Positions 47,623 to 56,916 of a stretch of 64,000 nt of DNA are shown piece after piece. This stretch comes from Mycolicibacterium litorale (GTDB lineage: Bacteria; Actinomycetota; Actinomycetes; Mycobacteriales; Mycobacteriaceae), in the NCBI RefSeq assembly GCF_014218295.1, contig NZ_AP023287.1:682001-746000 (forward strand), read 5' to 3'. A model generated the notes under the pieces. That model did not search any database. It had not been told where the DNA came from and was given only the letters and a program-made list of their open reading frames with translations. The translations under genes and the position numbers were made by a program. Each line of letters starts with the position of its first letter. Position 1 is the first letter of the stretch.

Positions 47623-47628
47623 TAGAGT
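47623..47628 (+). promoter_or_regulatory. Predicted leaderless -10 box of TetR gene (TAGAGT)
   Basis: TAGAGT lies seven bases before the GTG at 47636 and directly after operator repeat 3. Confidence 0.5.
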
Positions 47629-47635
47629 GTTCGGT

Positions 47636-48217
47636 GTGAGCGGCCACACAACGGCATCGGCGGGACCGACGCGGCAGCGTCTCATCGACGTGGCGATCGA
47701 GCTGTTCCAACGACACAGCGTGGCAGGCACGTCGCTGCAGATGATCTCCGACGAGCTCGGGCTGACGAAATCCGCGATCTACCACCACTTCCGGACGCGC
47801 GACGAGTTGCTGAGCGCCGTCATGGCACCGCTCATCGCCGAGGTGAGCGCGCTCATCGATGCTGCTGAAGCCCGTACCGGAGTCCGCGCACGCGCCGAAC
47901 ACCTGCTTTCCGGCTACGCCGCGCTGGCAGCATCGCACCGCGAGTTGATCCCGCTGCTCACCGGAGACCCGGGCGTCGTCGCCCTGCTGCGGATCCGCAC
48001 CGACTGGGGTGCGGTCGTCGAACGCCAACTGGCCGTGTTCGCCGCGGTGGAGCCCGGCCTGGGCGGCCAGGTCAAAGCCGCCCTCGTCATGTCCGGGATC
48101 GCCTCGGCCGCGGGCGTCGACTACGGGGACGTCGACGAAGCGGCACTGTGTGACCAGCTGATCGCGGCCGGCCGCCGGGCGCTCGGACTGCGTTCGCCGC
48201 ACGGCCCCCGGACGTAG
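47636..48217 (+). CDS. TetR-family transcriptional regulator
   Basis: A 193-aa TetR repressor with the HTH LIDVAIELFQRHSVAGTSLQ, MISDELGLTKSAIYHHFRTR (about 15-55). The C-terminal domain is of normal length. The GTG at 47636 is chosen because a TAGAGT box lies seven bases upstream and the conserved helix 1 begins soon after; the frame is open further upstream. It is divergent from the P450 operon and should control it and itself through the three repeats. Confidence 0.88.
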   Translation: MSGHTTASAGPTRQRLIDVAIELFQRHSVAGTSLQMISDELGLTKSAIYHHFRTRDELLSAVMAPLIAEVSALIDAAEARTGVRARAEHLLSGYAALAASHRELIPLLTGDPGVVALLRIRTDWGAVVERQLAVFAAVEPGLGGQVKAALVMSGIASAAGVDYGDVDEAALCDQLIAAGRRALGLRSPHGPRT

Positions 48218-48228
48218 GCACGCCACAG

Positions 48229-49728
48229 TCAGAACGGCGGTGGGTCGTTACCGTGGTCGACGATTGGTCGCGCGGCGGCGTTGTGGGCGCGTTCGGCCTT
48301 GATGCGGGCGGCGTTCTCGGTGGCGCGGGTGCGTCGTCGCTTCGGCATCTTCAGGCTGCGGTCCGATTCCGGCGGCGGCTGGGCCAGCGGCGCCAACTCG
48401 GCGGTGGCGGTATTCCAGGTGGGAAATAACAACCGGCTACCGGGAGCGGTCGTGTAGCGCTGCCCGGCCGGCGTCGTCCAGGTCACCGTGCCGTCCGGCG
48501 ATTGTTCGTCACGCCAGCCGTCCCAGAACGTCTTCGCCAGGTGGTGGGTGCGGCACTTGCAGTTCAGGTTCGACGGATGCGTGGGCCCGTACGGCCAGGG
48601 CACGACGTGGTCGATGTCGCAGCGTTCGGCGGGCACGTCGCAGCCCGGGAACCGGCAGAACATGTCACGCGCCCGCACGAACGCCGCGAGCTTGGCCGAC
48701 GGGCGGTAGTGCGGCTCCGGGTCGGGGCCGGGCAGCCAGAGTTCCTTGATCGCCGCGCCGTTGCGGATCGCCTCGGCCAGCGCCACGATCGGCAGGATCG
48801 TCACCCCGGGCAGTAACGCGACACCGGAATCTTGTGGACACGGAGAGCGATCGGGTCGGGGCTCGGGCGCGGGGGCCCGCTTCTCCTGTTGTGCGCGGTC
48901 CTGGTCGGCGATCAGCGTTTGGGCCGCCTCGATCGCGGCCGGATCGGCGATCACCGTGATCACCACATTCGACTTCGGCGGTGGCGATGCCGCGCATTCG
49001 GGTGACCCGCACCGGCAGGGCAGCTGGTCGTGGCCCTGAATGATCGCCCCGACTGCGCACGAGCGCCGCTCCCCGATCGTGCGTGGATCGTTGTCGCAGA
49101 TTCCCTTGAGCATCACCGCGATGCGGGCCGACAGCACCGCGGCGTCACAGCCCAACACGTGCCCGTAAACCGAGACGAGTTCGTCCGGATCGTCACAGGA
49201 CCCGACACGGAAGTCGCGTTTCTTGACGGCCTCTTCGGCGCGGATCACCGCATCCGGGTCGTACCGCGTGAGCAACGCGTCGATGGTCCGCGTCAACCGC
49301 GCCTCCGGCAACGGTCCCCACCGCAGCGCCTTGTCGGCCAACGCCGCATCGAGCAGCGCCAACACCTGGGCGTCCTCGACGAGGCGGGTGCGCCAGGTGA
49401 TCTCCGAGACCAACCGGCCGCTCAACCGGCCCTGCAGATACAGCGCCCCGACCTTGGGCAGCCGGTCGCGCAACGCCACCGCCATCCGCATCTGACCCGA
49501 CGCCCGCCGCTGCCCGACGTTGAGCACCGCCCCGACCTCGGATGCGGTTGCCGCCCAGGAGTCATACACCCACTGGTCATGCTCTTGGTCATAGGTCACC
49601 GACGCATGCGCCAACTCGGCGATCGCCGCGAGTTTCCGCGCCCCGGCCTGCGCCTCCTCACACGCCGCCTGTTCGATCGCAGCGATCAACGAGGCCTCGT
49701 CCCGCCCCGCGAACACCGTATCGAACAT
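48229..49728 (-). CDS. DUF222 / HNH endonuclease domain protein (REP13E12-type)
   Basis: A 499-aa protein with an N-terminal DUF222 helical region (about 10-330) and a C-terminal HNH nuclease domain: DMFCRFPGC, DIDHVVPWPYGPTHPSNLNC and CRTHHLAKTF (about 375-425) with the zinc Cys residues and HNH triad. Mycobacteria carry several such genes, many associated with repeats. The ATG at 49728 (MFDTVFAGRDEAS) has a TAAAAT box seven bases upstream; a long open frame before it is non-coding. The function is unresolved. Confidence 0.9.
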   Translation of the reverse strand: MFDTVFAGRDEASLIAAIEQAACEEAQAGARKLAAIAELAHASVTYDQEHDQWVYDSWAATASEVGAVLNVGQRRASGQMRMAVALRDRLPKVGALYLQGRLSGRLVSEITWRTRLVEDAQVLALLDAALADKALRWGPLPEARLTRTIDALLTRYDPDAVIRAEEAVKKRDFRVGSCDDPDELVSVYGHVLGCDAAVLSARIAVMLKGICDNDPRTIGERRSCAVGAIIQGHDQLPCRCGSPECAASPPPKSNVVITVIADPAAIEAAQTLIADQDRAQQEKRAPAPEPRPDRSPCPQDSGVALLPGVTILPIVALAEAIRNGAAIKELWLPGPDPEPHYRPSAKLAAFVRARDMFCRFPGCDVPAERCDIDHVVPWPYGPTHPSNLNCKCRTHHLAKTFWDGWRDEQSPDGTVTWTTPAGQRYTTAPGSRLLFPTWNTATAELAPLAQPPPESDRSLKMPKRRRTRATENAARIKAERAHNAAARPIVDHGNDPPPF

Positions 49729-49735
49729 ACGAGCG

Positions 49736-49741
49736 ATTTTA
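49736..49741 (-). promoter_or_regulatory. Predicted leaderless -10 box of DUF222 gene (TAAAAT)
   Basis: On the minus strand TAAAAT is followed by seven bases and the ATG at 49728. It is the most AT-rich box of this kind in the window. Confidence 0.5.
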
Positions 49742-49774
49742 CCGCGGCCCACCGACAATCCAGCGTGTGATGTC

Positions 49775-49945
49775 TCAGGACTTCGGTGACGGTTTCTGTG
49801 ACTTGGGGCGTGGGCCGCGGGGCTGGCCATCACCGACGTAGGTGATGCCGGGTGCGGGTCGGGTGTGTTCGGCGAGGACGTCGCCGTCGAGGTCGGTGAT
49901 GATGACCTGGTCGCCGTCAGTGACGACGAGAACCTGCCCAAAAGG
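49775..49945 (-). pseudogene. C-terminal tail of an integrase-core (IS481-like) transposase
   Basis: A minus-strand frame ending at TGA 49775 reads QVLVVTDGDQVIITDLDGDV, LAEHTRPAPGITYVGDG, QPRGPRPKSQ. This resembles the C-terminal tail of IS481/IS3-like transposases found in mycobacteria. The DDE catalytic part is absent and no terminal inverted repeats are visible. The assignment rests on family memory. Confidence 0.45.
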
Positions 49946-50023
49946 CGCGGTGGGGACCGTCGGTCACGAAAGTGGCAGCTTCGACAGGCGCTGCTTCGTA
50001 GGTCTGAACCTCGAGAGGGGCGG

Positions 50024-50305
50024 TCACCGCGAAGCACTGGGGTTGCGGAGGTCCGCGATCCCACCTACAGGCGGGTATTCGCCGTCGGTGGTGATCCGAT
50101 AGCCAACTGCCTTGGACAGATCGTCATCGCTCGGGAAGACGTTGGTCAACCAGCCATAGTCCTGTGCCAGCGAAGTGCTGCGCTTGGGCGGAGCTTCTCC
50201 CGGCGCCGGATTTCCGTCGACCGAGTCGGTACAGCTCAGTGTCATCAGCCTGCACATGCCAGTGTGCACATCCGCGCCGATGTTCGGGACACGATCACCG
50301 GGCAA
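50024..50305 (-). pseudogene. Remnant of a PknH-like sensor/lipoprotein gene
   Basis: The frame contains FPSDDDLSKAVGYRITTDGE and YPPVGGIADLRNPSA, like the start of the extracellular PknH_C/LpqQ-type sensor domain of mycobacteria (PSxxEL..AVG...GG..DLR). It ends soon after, without the conserved Cys-containing remainder. The true start is unclear and the gene is truncated by the transposase remnant side. Confidence 0.4.
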
Positions 50306-50308
50306 TCA

Positions 50309-52321
50309 TCACAGATCGCGGCTTCGCGTTCCCAGCGTCCGCCACAGGAACTCGTAGATCAACGCCGCGCGGAACGCCGCCTGCGAGTTGTCCGCAGCAC
50401 CCCCGTGCCCGCCCTCGATGTTCTCGTAGTACTGCACCGGCTGTCCGGCATCCTCCAGCGCCGCGGTCATCTTGCGGGCATGGCCCGGATGCACCCGGTC
50501 GTCGCGGGTGGACGTCGTGATCAGCACCGGCGGATACCTGCGCTCGGTCGAGATGTTCTGGTACGGCGAGTATTTCGAGATGAACTCCCAGTCGCCCGGG
50601 TCGTCGGGGTTGCCGTACTCCGCCACCCACGACGCGCCGGCGAGCAACAGATGGAACCGGCGCATGTCGAGGAGCGGCACACTGCACACCAGCGCCCCGA
50701 ACAGTTCCGGGTACTGCGTCAGCATGATGCCCATCAGCAGACCGCCGTTGCTGCCGCCCTGGGCGCCCAGCTGCTCGACCGTCGTGATTCCGCGCTCGAC
50801 GAGATCGGCTGCGACGGCGGCGAAGTCCTCGCCCACGAGGTGGCGGCCCTCGCGCATCGCCTGCGTGTGCCACGTCGGCCCGTACTCACCGCCGCCGCGG
50901 ATGTTGGCCAGCACGTACGTCCCACCCCGCGATAGCCACAGCCGCCCCAGCACTCCGTCGTAACCCGGCGTCCGCGCGACCTCGAAGCCGCCGTACCCGC
51001 CCAGCAGCGTCGGCCCCGGCGCCTGCTTGTGCCGGTGGTCGACGACGAAGTACGGGATCTTCGTGCCGTCGGCCGACGTGGCGAAATGCTGGTCGACCTT
51101 GAGGTCGGCGGCGTCGAAGAACGAAGGGGCGCGTTTGATCTCGCTGAGCTCGCCGCCGGCCGTCCCGTGCAGCAGCCGCGACGGTGTGTCGAATCCGCTC
51201 GAATCCAGGAAGATCTCGTCACCGAGGTCGTCGGCCGCCACGATCACGGTGTTCGTGTCGTCCGGCAGCCCCGGAACGGGCTGCGCGGTCCACTCTCCGG
51301 GCGTGTACACCTCGACGCGGCTCGCCACGTCGGCCAGCGTGACGACGACGAGCCGGTCCCGGGTCCAGGCGTAGTGGTGCAGGCACGTGTGGTCGTCGGG
51401 TTCGAACACCACCTGCAATCGCCCTGTGCCCGCGAGGTATTCGTCGTATGTCGCCGCGAGCAGCGATCCGGCTCGATACGTGCCCCAGTCCGAGCGTAGT
51501 TCGATCAGCAGCCACTCCCGGTGCGCCGACACCGTGGCGTCGGTCGGGGCGTCGATGCGGAGGAGTTCGCCACCGCGCAACTCGTGGACCTCGTCGTTGA
51601 AGAAGTCGACCGCGCGACGCACCATGGTGCGCTCGAAACCCGGGGTCCGGTCCACCGATGCGGTGACGATGACGTCGGTCGGCTCGCCGCTGTACACCGT
51701 CTCCGCTTCGGCGAGTGGCGTGCCGCGACGCCACCGCTTGACCAGCCGGGGATAGCCGGACTCGGTCAACGCGCCCTCCCCGAAGTCGGTGCCCACCAGC
51801 ACGGTGTCCTCGTCTTCCCAGGTGATGGCCGTCTTCGCCTCCGGCAGCTCGAACCCGCCGGCGACGAACTCCCTTGACAGCATGTCGAATTCCCGCACGA
51901 TCGCGGCGTCCGCGCCGCCTCGCGAGAGGCTCACCAGCGCGCGGGTGTGGTCGGGGTCGAGGACGTCGGCACCGGCCCACACCCAGTTCTCGTCGTCGGC
52001 GCGGGCCAGTTCGTCGATGTCGATGACGACCTCCCACTCCGGCTCCTCGGTGCGGTAGCTGTCCAGCGTGGTGCGACGCCACAGCCCCCGCGGGTTGGCC
52101 GCATCGCGCCAGAAGTTGTAGAGGTACTCGCCGCGGCGCCGGACATAGGGAATGCGGGCATCGGTGTCGAGTACCTCGAGCGCCTCGGCGCGCATCTGCT
52201 CGAAGCGCTCACCGCCGAGGTCGGCCAGGGTCGGTTCGTTGTGCCGTCGCACCCAGTCCAGGGCGTCGTCGCCGGTGATGTCTTCGAGCCAGAGGTACGG
52301 GTCGTCAGTCACGCCCACCAT
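50309..52321 (-). CDS. Prolyl oligopeptidase family (S9A) peptidase, Rv0457c homolog
   Basis: A 670-aa serine peptidase with an N-terminal beta-propeller (about 70-400) and a C-terminal alpha/beta hydrolase. The nucleophile is in GAQGGSNGGLLMGIM (Ser about 520), the acid in STRDDRVHPGHARK and the His in EGGHGGAADN. It cleaves short Pro-containing peptides in the cytoplasm by family analogy. The start MVGVTDDPYLWLED (ATG) is chosen over two nearby GTGs (52312 and 52330). It stands alone between the remnants and the deacetylase. Confidence 0.9.
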   Translation of the reverse strand: MVGVTDDPYLWLEDITGDDALDWVRRHNEPTLADLGGERFEQMRAEALEVLDTDARIPYVRRRGEYLYNFWRDAANPRGLWRRTTLDSYRTEEPEWEVVIDIDELARADDENWVWAGADVLDPDHTRALVSLSRGGADAAIVREFDMLSREFVAGGFELPEAKTAITWEDEDTVLVGTDFGEGALTESGYPRLVKRWRRGTPLAEAETVYSGEPTDVIVTASVDRTPGFERTMVRRAVDFFNDEVHELRGGELLRIDAPTDATVSAHREWLLIELRSDWGTYRAGSLLAATYDEYLAGTGRLQVVFEPDDHTCLHHYAWTRDRLVVVTLADVASRVEVYTPGEWTAQPVPGLPDDTNTVIVAADDLGDEIFLDSSGFDTPSRLLHGTAGGELSEIKRAPSFFDAADLKVDQHFATSADGTKIPYFVVDHRHKQAPGPTLLGGYGGFEVARTPGYDGVLGRLWLSRGGTYVLANIRGGGEYGPTWHTQAMREGRHLVGEDFAAVAADLVERGITTVEQLGAQGGSNGGLLMGIMLTQYPELFGALVCSVPLLDMRRFHLLLAGASWVAEYGNPDDPGDWEFISKYSPYQNISTERRYPPVLITTSTRDDRVHPGHARKMTAALEDAGQPVQYYENIEGGHGGAADNSQAAFRAALIYEFLWRTLGTRSRDL

Positions 52322-52350
52322 TCTGCGCACGTTCGCCGAATGGTTCCCAG

Positions 52351-53052
52351 TCAGCTCGACGCCAGCAGCTCGCTCACCGTGACGAACCGGTACCCGTCGC
52401 CCCGCAGCCGGTCCACGATGCGGGGCAGGGCGGCGCGAGATGCGGCGCGGCCGTCATACATCACGTGCAGCAGGATGATGGAGCCCGGCCGCACCGATCG
52501 CACGGTGTCCTCGACGATCGTCTCCGCGTCCGGATCGCCTTCCGAGTCCGCGGCGACGTCCCATGTCACGGTCGTACGGTCGTGCTCGGCCAGATACCTG
52601 GGCAGCGCCCACAGCTTCTTGCCGTGCGGTGGCCGGAACGTCACGGGTCCGCGGTACCCGGTGGCGGCGATCGCGGTGTCGGTCCGCTCCACCTCCTCGG
52701 CCACGGTCGCGGGCGAGACCAGGACCATCCGCCGGTGGCTGTAGGAGTGGTTGCCGATCTCGTGGCCGGCGCGCGCGATCGCCGCGCCGGCCTCGGGGTG
52801 CCGCTGCAACTCCGAGCCGGTCAGGTAGAACGTCGCCGGCACGCGGGCCGCGTCGAGGATGCGCAGCACCTCCGCGGTGTGCCCGCTCGGACCGTCGTCG
52901 AGGGTCAACGCCACCACCTTCTCGGTGATGTCGACCCGGCTGACCAGCCTGCCGGTCAGCTGGAACGTGCGGGCGTCGATCAGCAGGTATCCCCCGACCA
53001 GCGCGGCGGCGACGACCACCACCAACCCGATCCACAGACTCCGGCGCGGCAC
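52351..53052 (-). CDS. Membrane-anchored polysaccharide deacetylase
   Basis: A 233-aa NodB-type carbohydrate esterase 4. A signal-anchor (LWIGLVVVVAAALVGGYLLI) comes first. LTLDDGPSGHTAEVL (motif 1 with metal Asp, about 49), IGNHSYSHRRM (motif 2, H-x3-H), TFRPPHGKK (motif 3) and GSIILLHVMYDG (motif 5 His) follow. The GTG at 53052 puts the anchor at the N-terminus. It probably deacetylates cell-wall glycans outside the membrane. Confidence 0.85.
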   Translation of the reverse strand: MPRRSLWIGLVVVVAAALVGGYLLIDARTFQLTGRLVSRVDITEKVVALTLDDGPSGHTAEVLRILDAARVPATFYLTGSELQRHPEAGAAIARAGHEIGNHSYSHRRMVLVSPATVAEEVERTDTAIAATGYRGPVTFRPPHGKKLWALPRYLAEHDRTTVTWDVAADSEGDPDAETIVEDTVRSVRPGSIILLHVMYDGRAASRAALPRIVDRLRGDGYRFVTVSELLASS

Positions 53053-53075
53053 AGCGCCACATTCTGCCCGCCGGT

Positions 53076-54905
53076 TCAGCTCAGGTGGTGCACCTCCTGC
53101 AACCCGTACACCGGTGTCGGGATACCTTCGAACCGGGCCTTCAGCTGCAGCGCCAGATACAGCGAGTAGTGCCGCGACTGGTGCAGGTTGCCGCCGTGGA
53201 ACCACAGATTCTCCTGCTGCGTCGGCTTCCACATGTTGCGCTGCTCGCCCTCCCACGGTCCGGGGTCCTTGGTGGTCGCCGAGCCCAGCCCCCACACCTT
53301 GCCGACCTTGTCCGCGACGTCCTGGCCGATCAGGTCGGCGGCCCAACCGTTCATCGAGCCGTAGCCCGTCGCGTAGACCACCACATCGGTAGGGAGTTCG
53401 GTGCCGTCGGCCAGCACCACCGAGTCCTCCGTCAGGTGCGAGACCTGGCCGTGGGCCAGCTTGATCGTTCCGTCGGCCACCAGATCGCAGGCTCCGACGT
53501 CGATGTAGTAGCCCGAACCGCGGCGCAGGTACTTCATGAACAGCCCGGAACCGTCGTCGCCCCAGTCCAATTTGAAGCCGGCGGCGGCCAGCCGCTCGTA
53601 GAAGTCCTTGTCCCGCTCGCGGATCGCGTCGTAGATCGGCTTCTGGAACTCGTGCATGATCCGGTACGGCAGCGAGGCGAACGTCAGGTCGGCCTTCTCC
53701 GTGGTCATCCCGGCGGCCAGCGCCCGCTCCGAATACAGGTCGCCGAGCCCGAGGTCCATCAACGAATCCGACTTCACGATGTGCGTCGAGGACCGCTGAA
53801 CCATCGTGGTGTCGACGCCGTTCTCGACGAGCGCCTTGCAGATGTCGTGCGCGGAGTTGTTGGACCCGATCACCACGGCTCGCTTGCCGACATAGCGGTC
53901 CGGGCCCGGGTGGGCGCTCGAGTGGTGCTGCTCGCCGCGGAACACGTCCTGGCCGGGCAGCGTCGGCACGTTGGGCTTACCGGACATCCCGGTGGCCAGG
54001 ATCAGCTGCGTGGGACGAAGAGTGAGCCGTTCACCGTCGCGGTCGACCTCGACGGTCCATGTCTTGCTCTCCTCGTTGAAGGAGGCCGAAAGACACGTCG
54101 TCTTCGCCCAGTACGGCACCTCCATCACCCGGGTGTAGAACTCGAGCCAGTCGCCGATCTTGTCCTTCGGTGCGAACACCGGCCAGTTCGAGGGGAACGG
54201 CAGGTAGGGCAGGTGGTCGTACCAGACCGGATCATGCAGGCACAGCGACTTGTAGCGCTTGCGCCACTGATCACCCGGACGTTCGTGGCGGTCGACGACG
54301 ATGGCGGGCACCCCGAGCTGCCGCAGCCGCGCACCGAGCGCGATCCCGCCCTGCCCGCCGCCGATCACCAGCGCGTAAGGCTGCACCGTCCGCCCCAGTG
54401 CCGCATCCTCCTCGGCCCGTTTCTCCGCCCACGACCGCGGATCCGGATCCGAGCCGTGCACCGCGCCGAGAACCCGTGTCGGGCCCTTGCGCTCCTCGTG
54501 GCCCTTGAGCTCCTGCATGGTGGTCAGCAGGGTCCAGGCCACGTCGTTTCCCGCGGCGTCCCCGCGCAGGCGCAGGTGTCCCACGCCGCGGCCGACGGCC
54601 GTCTCGAACTCGATGAACGCCGTGGTGACGTCCCCGTCGACCGTCGGGGTCTCCCGGGTCCGGAACCGGGCGGGATCGGTTTCGGCGAGCCGGGCTGCGA
54701 GCATGTCGGCGATGCCGTCGCGACCCTCGAGGGTCTTGATGTTCCAGGTGAACGCCACCAGGTCGCGCCAGAAGCTGTCGGTCGCGAACTTCGCCACCAC
54801 ACGTTCGATGTCGCGCACCGCCAGCGCGGCCTCGAAGTCGGCGAGCCAGGCGTCGACACGCTGCTGCGGCGTGAGGTCGGTGGTCGGTTCCAGAGTCTGT
54901 GTCAT
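53076..54905 (-). CDS. Flavin-containing monooxygenase with NTF2-like N-terminal domain
   Basis: A 609-aa enzyme. Residues about 15-150 form an NTF2-like domain (RVDAWLADFEAALAVRDIER, FIEFETAVGRGVGHLRL). Then come the FAD-binding VIGGGQGGIALGARLRQLG (about 183-201), a second NADP site VIGSNNSAHDICKALVENG and VVYATGYGS near the C-terminus, as in YUCCA-like/FMO proteins. It is divergent from the butanediol dehydrogenase gene across a roughly 118-bp region with a repeat array. It may oxidise a ketone, aldehyde or amine feeding the same pathway; this is inference. Confidence 0.87.
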   Translation of the reverse strand: MTQTLEPTTDLTPQQRVDAWLADFEAALAVRDIERVVAKFATDSFWRDLVAFTWNIKTLEGRDGIADMLAARLAETDPARFRTRETPTVDGDVTTAFIEFETAVGRGVGHLRLRGDAAGNDVAWTLLTTMQELKGHEERKGPTRVLGAVHGSDPDPRSWAEKRAEEDAALGRTVQPYALVIGGGQGGIALGARLRQLGVPAIVVDRHERPGDQWRKRYKSLCLHDPVWYDHLPYLPFPSNWPVFAPKDKIGDWLEFYTRVMEVPYWAKTTCLSASFNEESKTWTVEVDRDGERLTLRPTQLILATGMSGKPNVPTLPGQDVFRGEQHHSSAHPGPDRYVGKRAVVIGSNNSAHDICKALVENGVDTTMVQRSSTHIVKSDSLMDLGLGDLYSERALAAGMTTEKADLTFASLPYRIMHEFQKPIYDAIRERDKDFYERLAAAGFKLDWGDDGSGLFMKYLRRGSGYYIDVGACDLVADGTIKLAHGQVSHLTEDSVVLADGTELPTDVVVYATGYGSMNGWAADLIGQDVADKVGKVWGLGSATTKDPGPWEGEQRNMWKPTQQENLWFHGGNLHQSRHYSLYLALQLKARFEGIPTPVYGLQEVHHLS

Positions 54906-54941
54906 GTGAGCCAGGGCACACCCTGGCGCCGGGCCGCACAA

Positions 54942-54984
54942 GGGTTGCACGGCGTTGCACCGCGGGCGTGCAACCCGATGCAAC
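54942..54984. promoter_or_regulatory. GTTGCA/TGCAAC inverted-repeat array
   Basis: Four copies of a six-base core occur: GTTGCA at 54944 and 54954, and TGCAAC at 54969 and 54979. The outer pair extends to a perfect nine-base inverted repeat (GGGTTGCAC, 54942-54950, and GTGCAACCC, 54968-54976). The array lies between the divergent monooxygenase and dehydrogenase genes and is the likely site for the local GAF-type regulator. Confidence 0.6.
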
Positions 54985-55023
54985 TCTTTCGGCATGTGGT
55001 CGGGGTCACATAGAACTGCCCCC

Positions 55024-56076
55024 ATGAAAGCGGCTGTCTACCACGGACCCAACAAACTCGAGGTCGCCGACGTCCCCGAACCCAACCCGCGGGAGGGCAC
55101 CGTCAAGCTCCGGGTCGGGTTCAACGGGATCTGCGGTACCGACCTGCACGAGTACTACGCCGGGCCGATCTTCATCCCCACCGCACCGCACCCGCTCACC
55201 GGACAGGAATTACCGCTGGTGATGGGCCACGAGTTCGCCGGCGTCATCACCGAGGTCGGTCCCGGCGTCTCCGGCTGGCGCGAAGGTGACCGGGTGGCCG
55301 TCGAACCGATCTACAAGTGCGGACACTGCGCACCCTGTCAGGCCGGCAACTACAACATCTGCGCGCAGATCGGTTTCCACGGCCTGATGTCCGACGGCGG
55401 CATGGCCGAATACACCGTGGTGCCGACCGAGATGCTGCACCGACTGCCCGACAGCGTGAGCCTGGAACTGGGCGCGCTGGTCGAGCCGATGTCGGTGGCT
55501 TACCACGCCGCCACCCTCGGCGAGGTGGATGCCGGGGACACGGCGATGGTGTTCGGCGCCGGGCCGATCGGTATCGGGCTCTGGTTCGCGCTGCGCGGCA
55601 AGGGGATCGATGACGTCTTCGTCGTCGAACCGTCGGCAACCCGGCGGGCGTCGATCGAAACGCTCGGCGCCCGGACCCTGGACCCCACCGGTGTGGACGT
55701 GCCCGGTTTCATCGCCGAACACACCCGCGGACGCGGCGCCGACGCCGTGTTCGACGCCGCGGGAGTGGCGCCCGCGGTGGAGACCGCGCTGGCCTGTGTG
55801 GGCGCCCGCCGGCCGATGGTGAGCGTCGCGATCTACGAGAAGCCCCTGACCACCCCGCTGCTGAACCTGGTGATGAACGAGTCCCGCATCCAGGGCTCGC
55901 TGTGCTACACCGCCGCGGACTTCGAGGCCGTCATCGCGCTGATGGCCCGCGGCGCGTACGACACCACCGGCTGGGTCACGGCGATCCCGATCGACGACGT
56001 CGTCGACGAGGGATTCGAGGCTCTGCACGCCGGCGAGAAGATGAAGGTTCTCGTCGACCCGACGAAGGAGAAGTGA
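55024..56076 (+). CDS. Zinc-dependent 2,3-butanediol dehydrogenase-like enzyme
   Basis: A 350-aa medium-chain dehydrogenase. The catalytic zinc site includes [10 protein letters not shown] and GHEFAG. The structural-zinc loop is [15 protein letters not shown] (about 99-113), and the Rossmann motif is [12 protein letters not shown] (about 177-188). The sequence and length match (R,R)-butanediol dehydrogenases, which interconvert butanediol and acetoin. The following SDR overlaps its stop by one base and looks like the stereo-complementary acetoin reductase. Substrate specificity is inferred. Confidence 0.87.
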   Translation: MKAAVYHGPNKLEVADVPEPNPREGTVKLRVGFNGICGTDLHEYYAGPIFIPTAPHPLTGQELPLVMGHEFAGVITEVGPGVSGWREGDRVAVEPIYKCGHCAPCQAGNYNICAQIGFHGLMSDGGMAEYTVVPTEMLHRLPDSVSLELGALVEPMSVAYHAATLGEVDAGDTAMVFGAGPIGIGLWFALRGKGIDDVFVVEPSATRRASIETLGARTLDPTGVDVPGFIAEHTRGRGADAVFDAAGVAPAVETALACVGARRPMVSVAIYEKPLTTPLLNLVMNESRIQGSLCYTAADFEAVIALMARGAYDTTGWVTAIPIDDVVDEGFEALHAGEKMKVLVDPTKEK

Positions 56077-56873
56077 TGGCAACGCAGATCCCCGCCCCGT
56101 TGACGGGCAAGGTCGCCCTGGTCACCGGCGCCGGACGCGGTATCGGCCGCGGCATCGCCGTTGAGCTGGCCCGGCAGGGCGCCGACGTGGCGCTGGTCGA
56201 CGTCTCCGAAGGGAGTCTGGCGGACGTCGCCGACGAGGTCAGCGGGATGGGCTCGAAGACAACGACTTTCGTGGCCGACGTCAGCGACCGGGATGCGGTG
56301 TTCGCCGCGGTCGACCATGCCGCGTCCGCGCTCGGCGGCTTCGACGTGATGGTGAACAACGCGGGGATCGCACTCGTCGGCCCGCTCGCCGAGGTGACCC
56401 GTGAGGACCTCGCGCGGCTGTGGGCGATCAACGTCGACGGCGTGCTGTGGGGCATCCAGGCCGCCGTCGCGAAGTTCAGGGAACTGGGGACCCGGGGCAA
56501 GATCATCAATGCCTCGTCGATCGCGGGCCACGAGGGCTTCGCGATGCTGGGCCCGTACAGCGCCACCAAGTTCGCGGTGCGCGCGCTGACTCAGGCCGCC
56601 GCCAAGGAGCACGCCGCCGACGGCATCACCGTCAACGCCTACTGTCCCGGGGTGGTCGGCACCGACATGTGGGTCGAGATCGACCGGCGGTTCGCCGAGC
56701 TGACCGGCGCCGCCGAAGGGGAGACCTTCAAGAAGTTCTCCGAAGGGATCGCGCTCGGGCGGCCGGAAACGCCGGAGGACGTCGCGGGATTCGTGGCCTA
56801 CCTGGCCGGACCCGGCGCCGACTACATGACCGGACAGGCCGGCCTCATCGACGGCGGCATGGTCTACCGGTGA
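56076..56873 (+). CDS. SDR, acetoin/diacetyl reductase-like
   Basis: A 265-aa SDR with [19 protein letters not shown] (about 17-35), [24 protein letters not shown] with the catalytic Ser and [13 protein letters not shown] with Tyr/Lys. The block [15 protein letters not shown] and the ending [13 protein letters not shown] fit the BudC/acetoin reductase branch. Its ATG shares a base with the previous stop (TGATG), so the two dehydrogenases are translated together. Confidence 0.87.
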   Translation: MATQIPAPLTGKVALVTGAGRGIGRGIAVELARQGADVALVDVSEGSLADVADEVSGMGSKTTTFVADVSDRDAVFAAVDHAASALGGFDVMVNNAGIALVGPLAEVTREDLARLWAINVDGVLWGIQAAVAKFRELGTRGKIINASSIAGHEGFAMLGPYSATKFAVRALTQAAAKEHAADGITVNAYCPGVVGTDMWVEIDRRFAELTGAAEGETFKKFSEGIALGRPETPEDVAGFVAYLAGPGADYMTGQAGLIDGGMVYR

Positions 56874-56916
56874 CCTCGTTGCCGCGTCCTTGTGACGGGG
56901 AGCACAATCGGTCGTG

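Noticed and set aside
49729..50064. An N-terminal extension of the DUF222 protein
   Set aside because: It is Ser/Arg-rich, lies across the transposase remnant and a leaderless promoter box, and is not part of the family.
53085..55013. A 642-codon frame antisense to the monooxygenase
   Set aside because: It is a GC-driven shadow with low-complexity Arg/Val/Gly content and no family motif.
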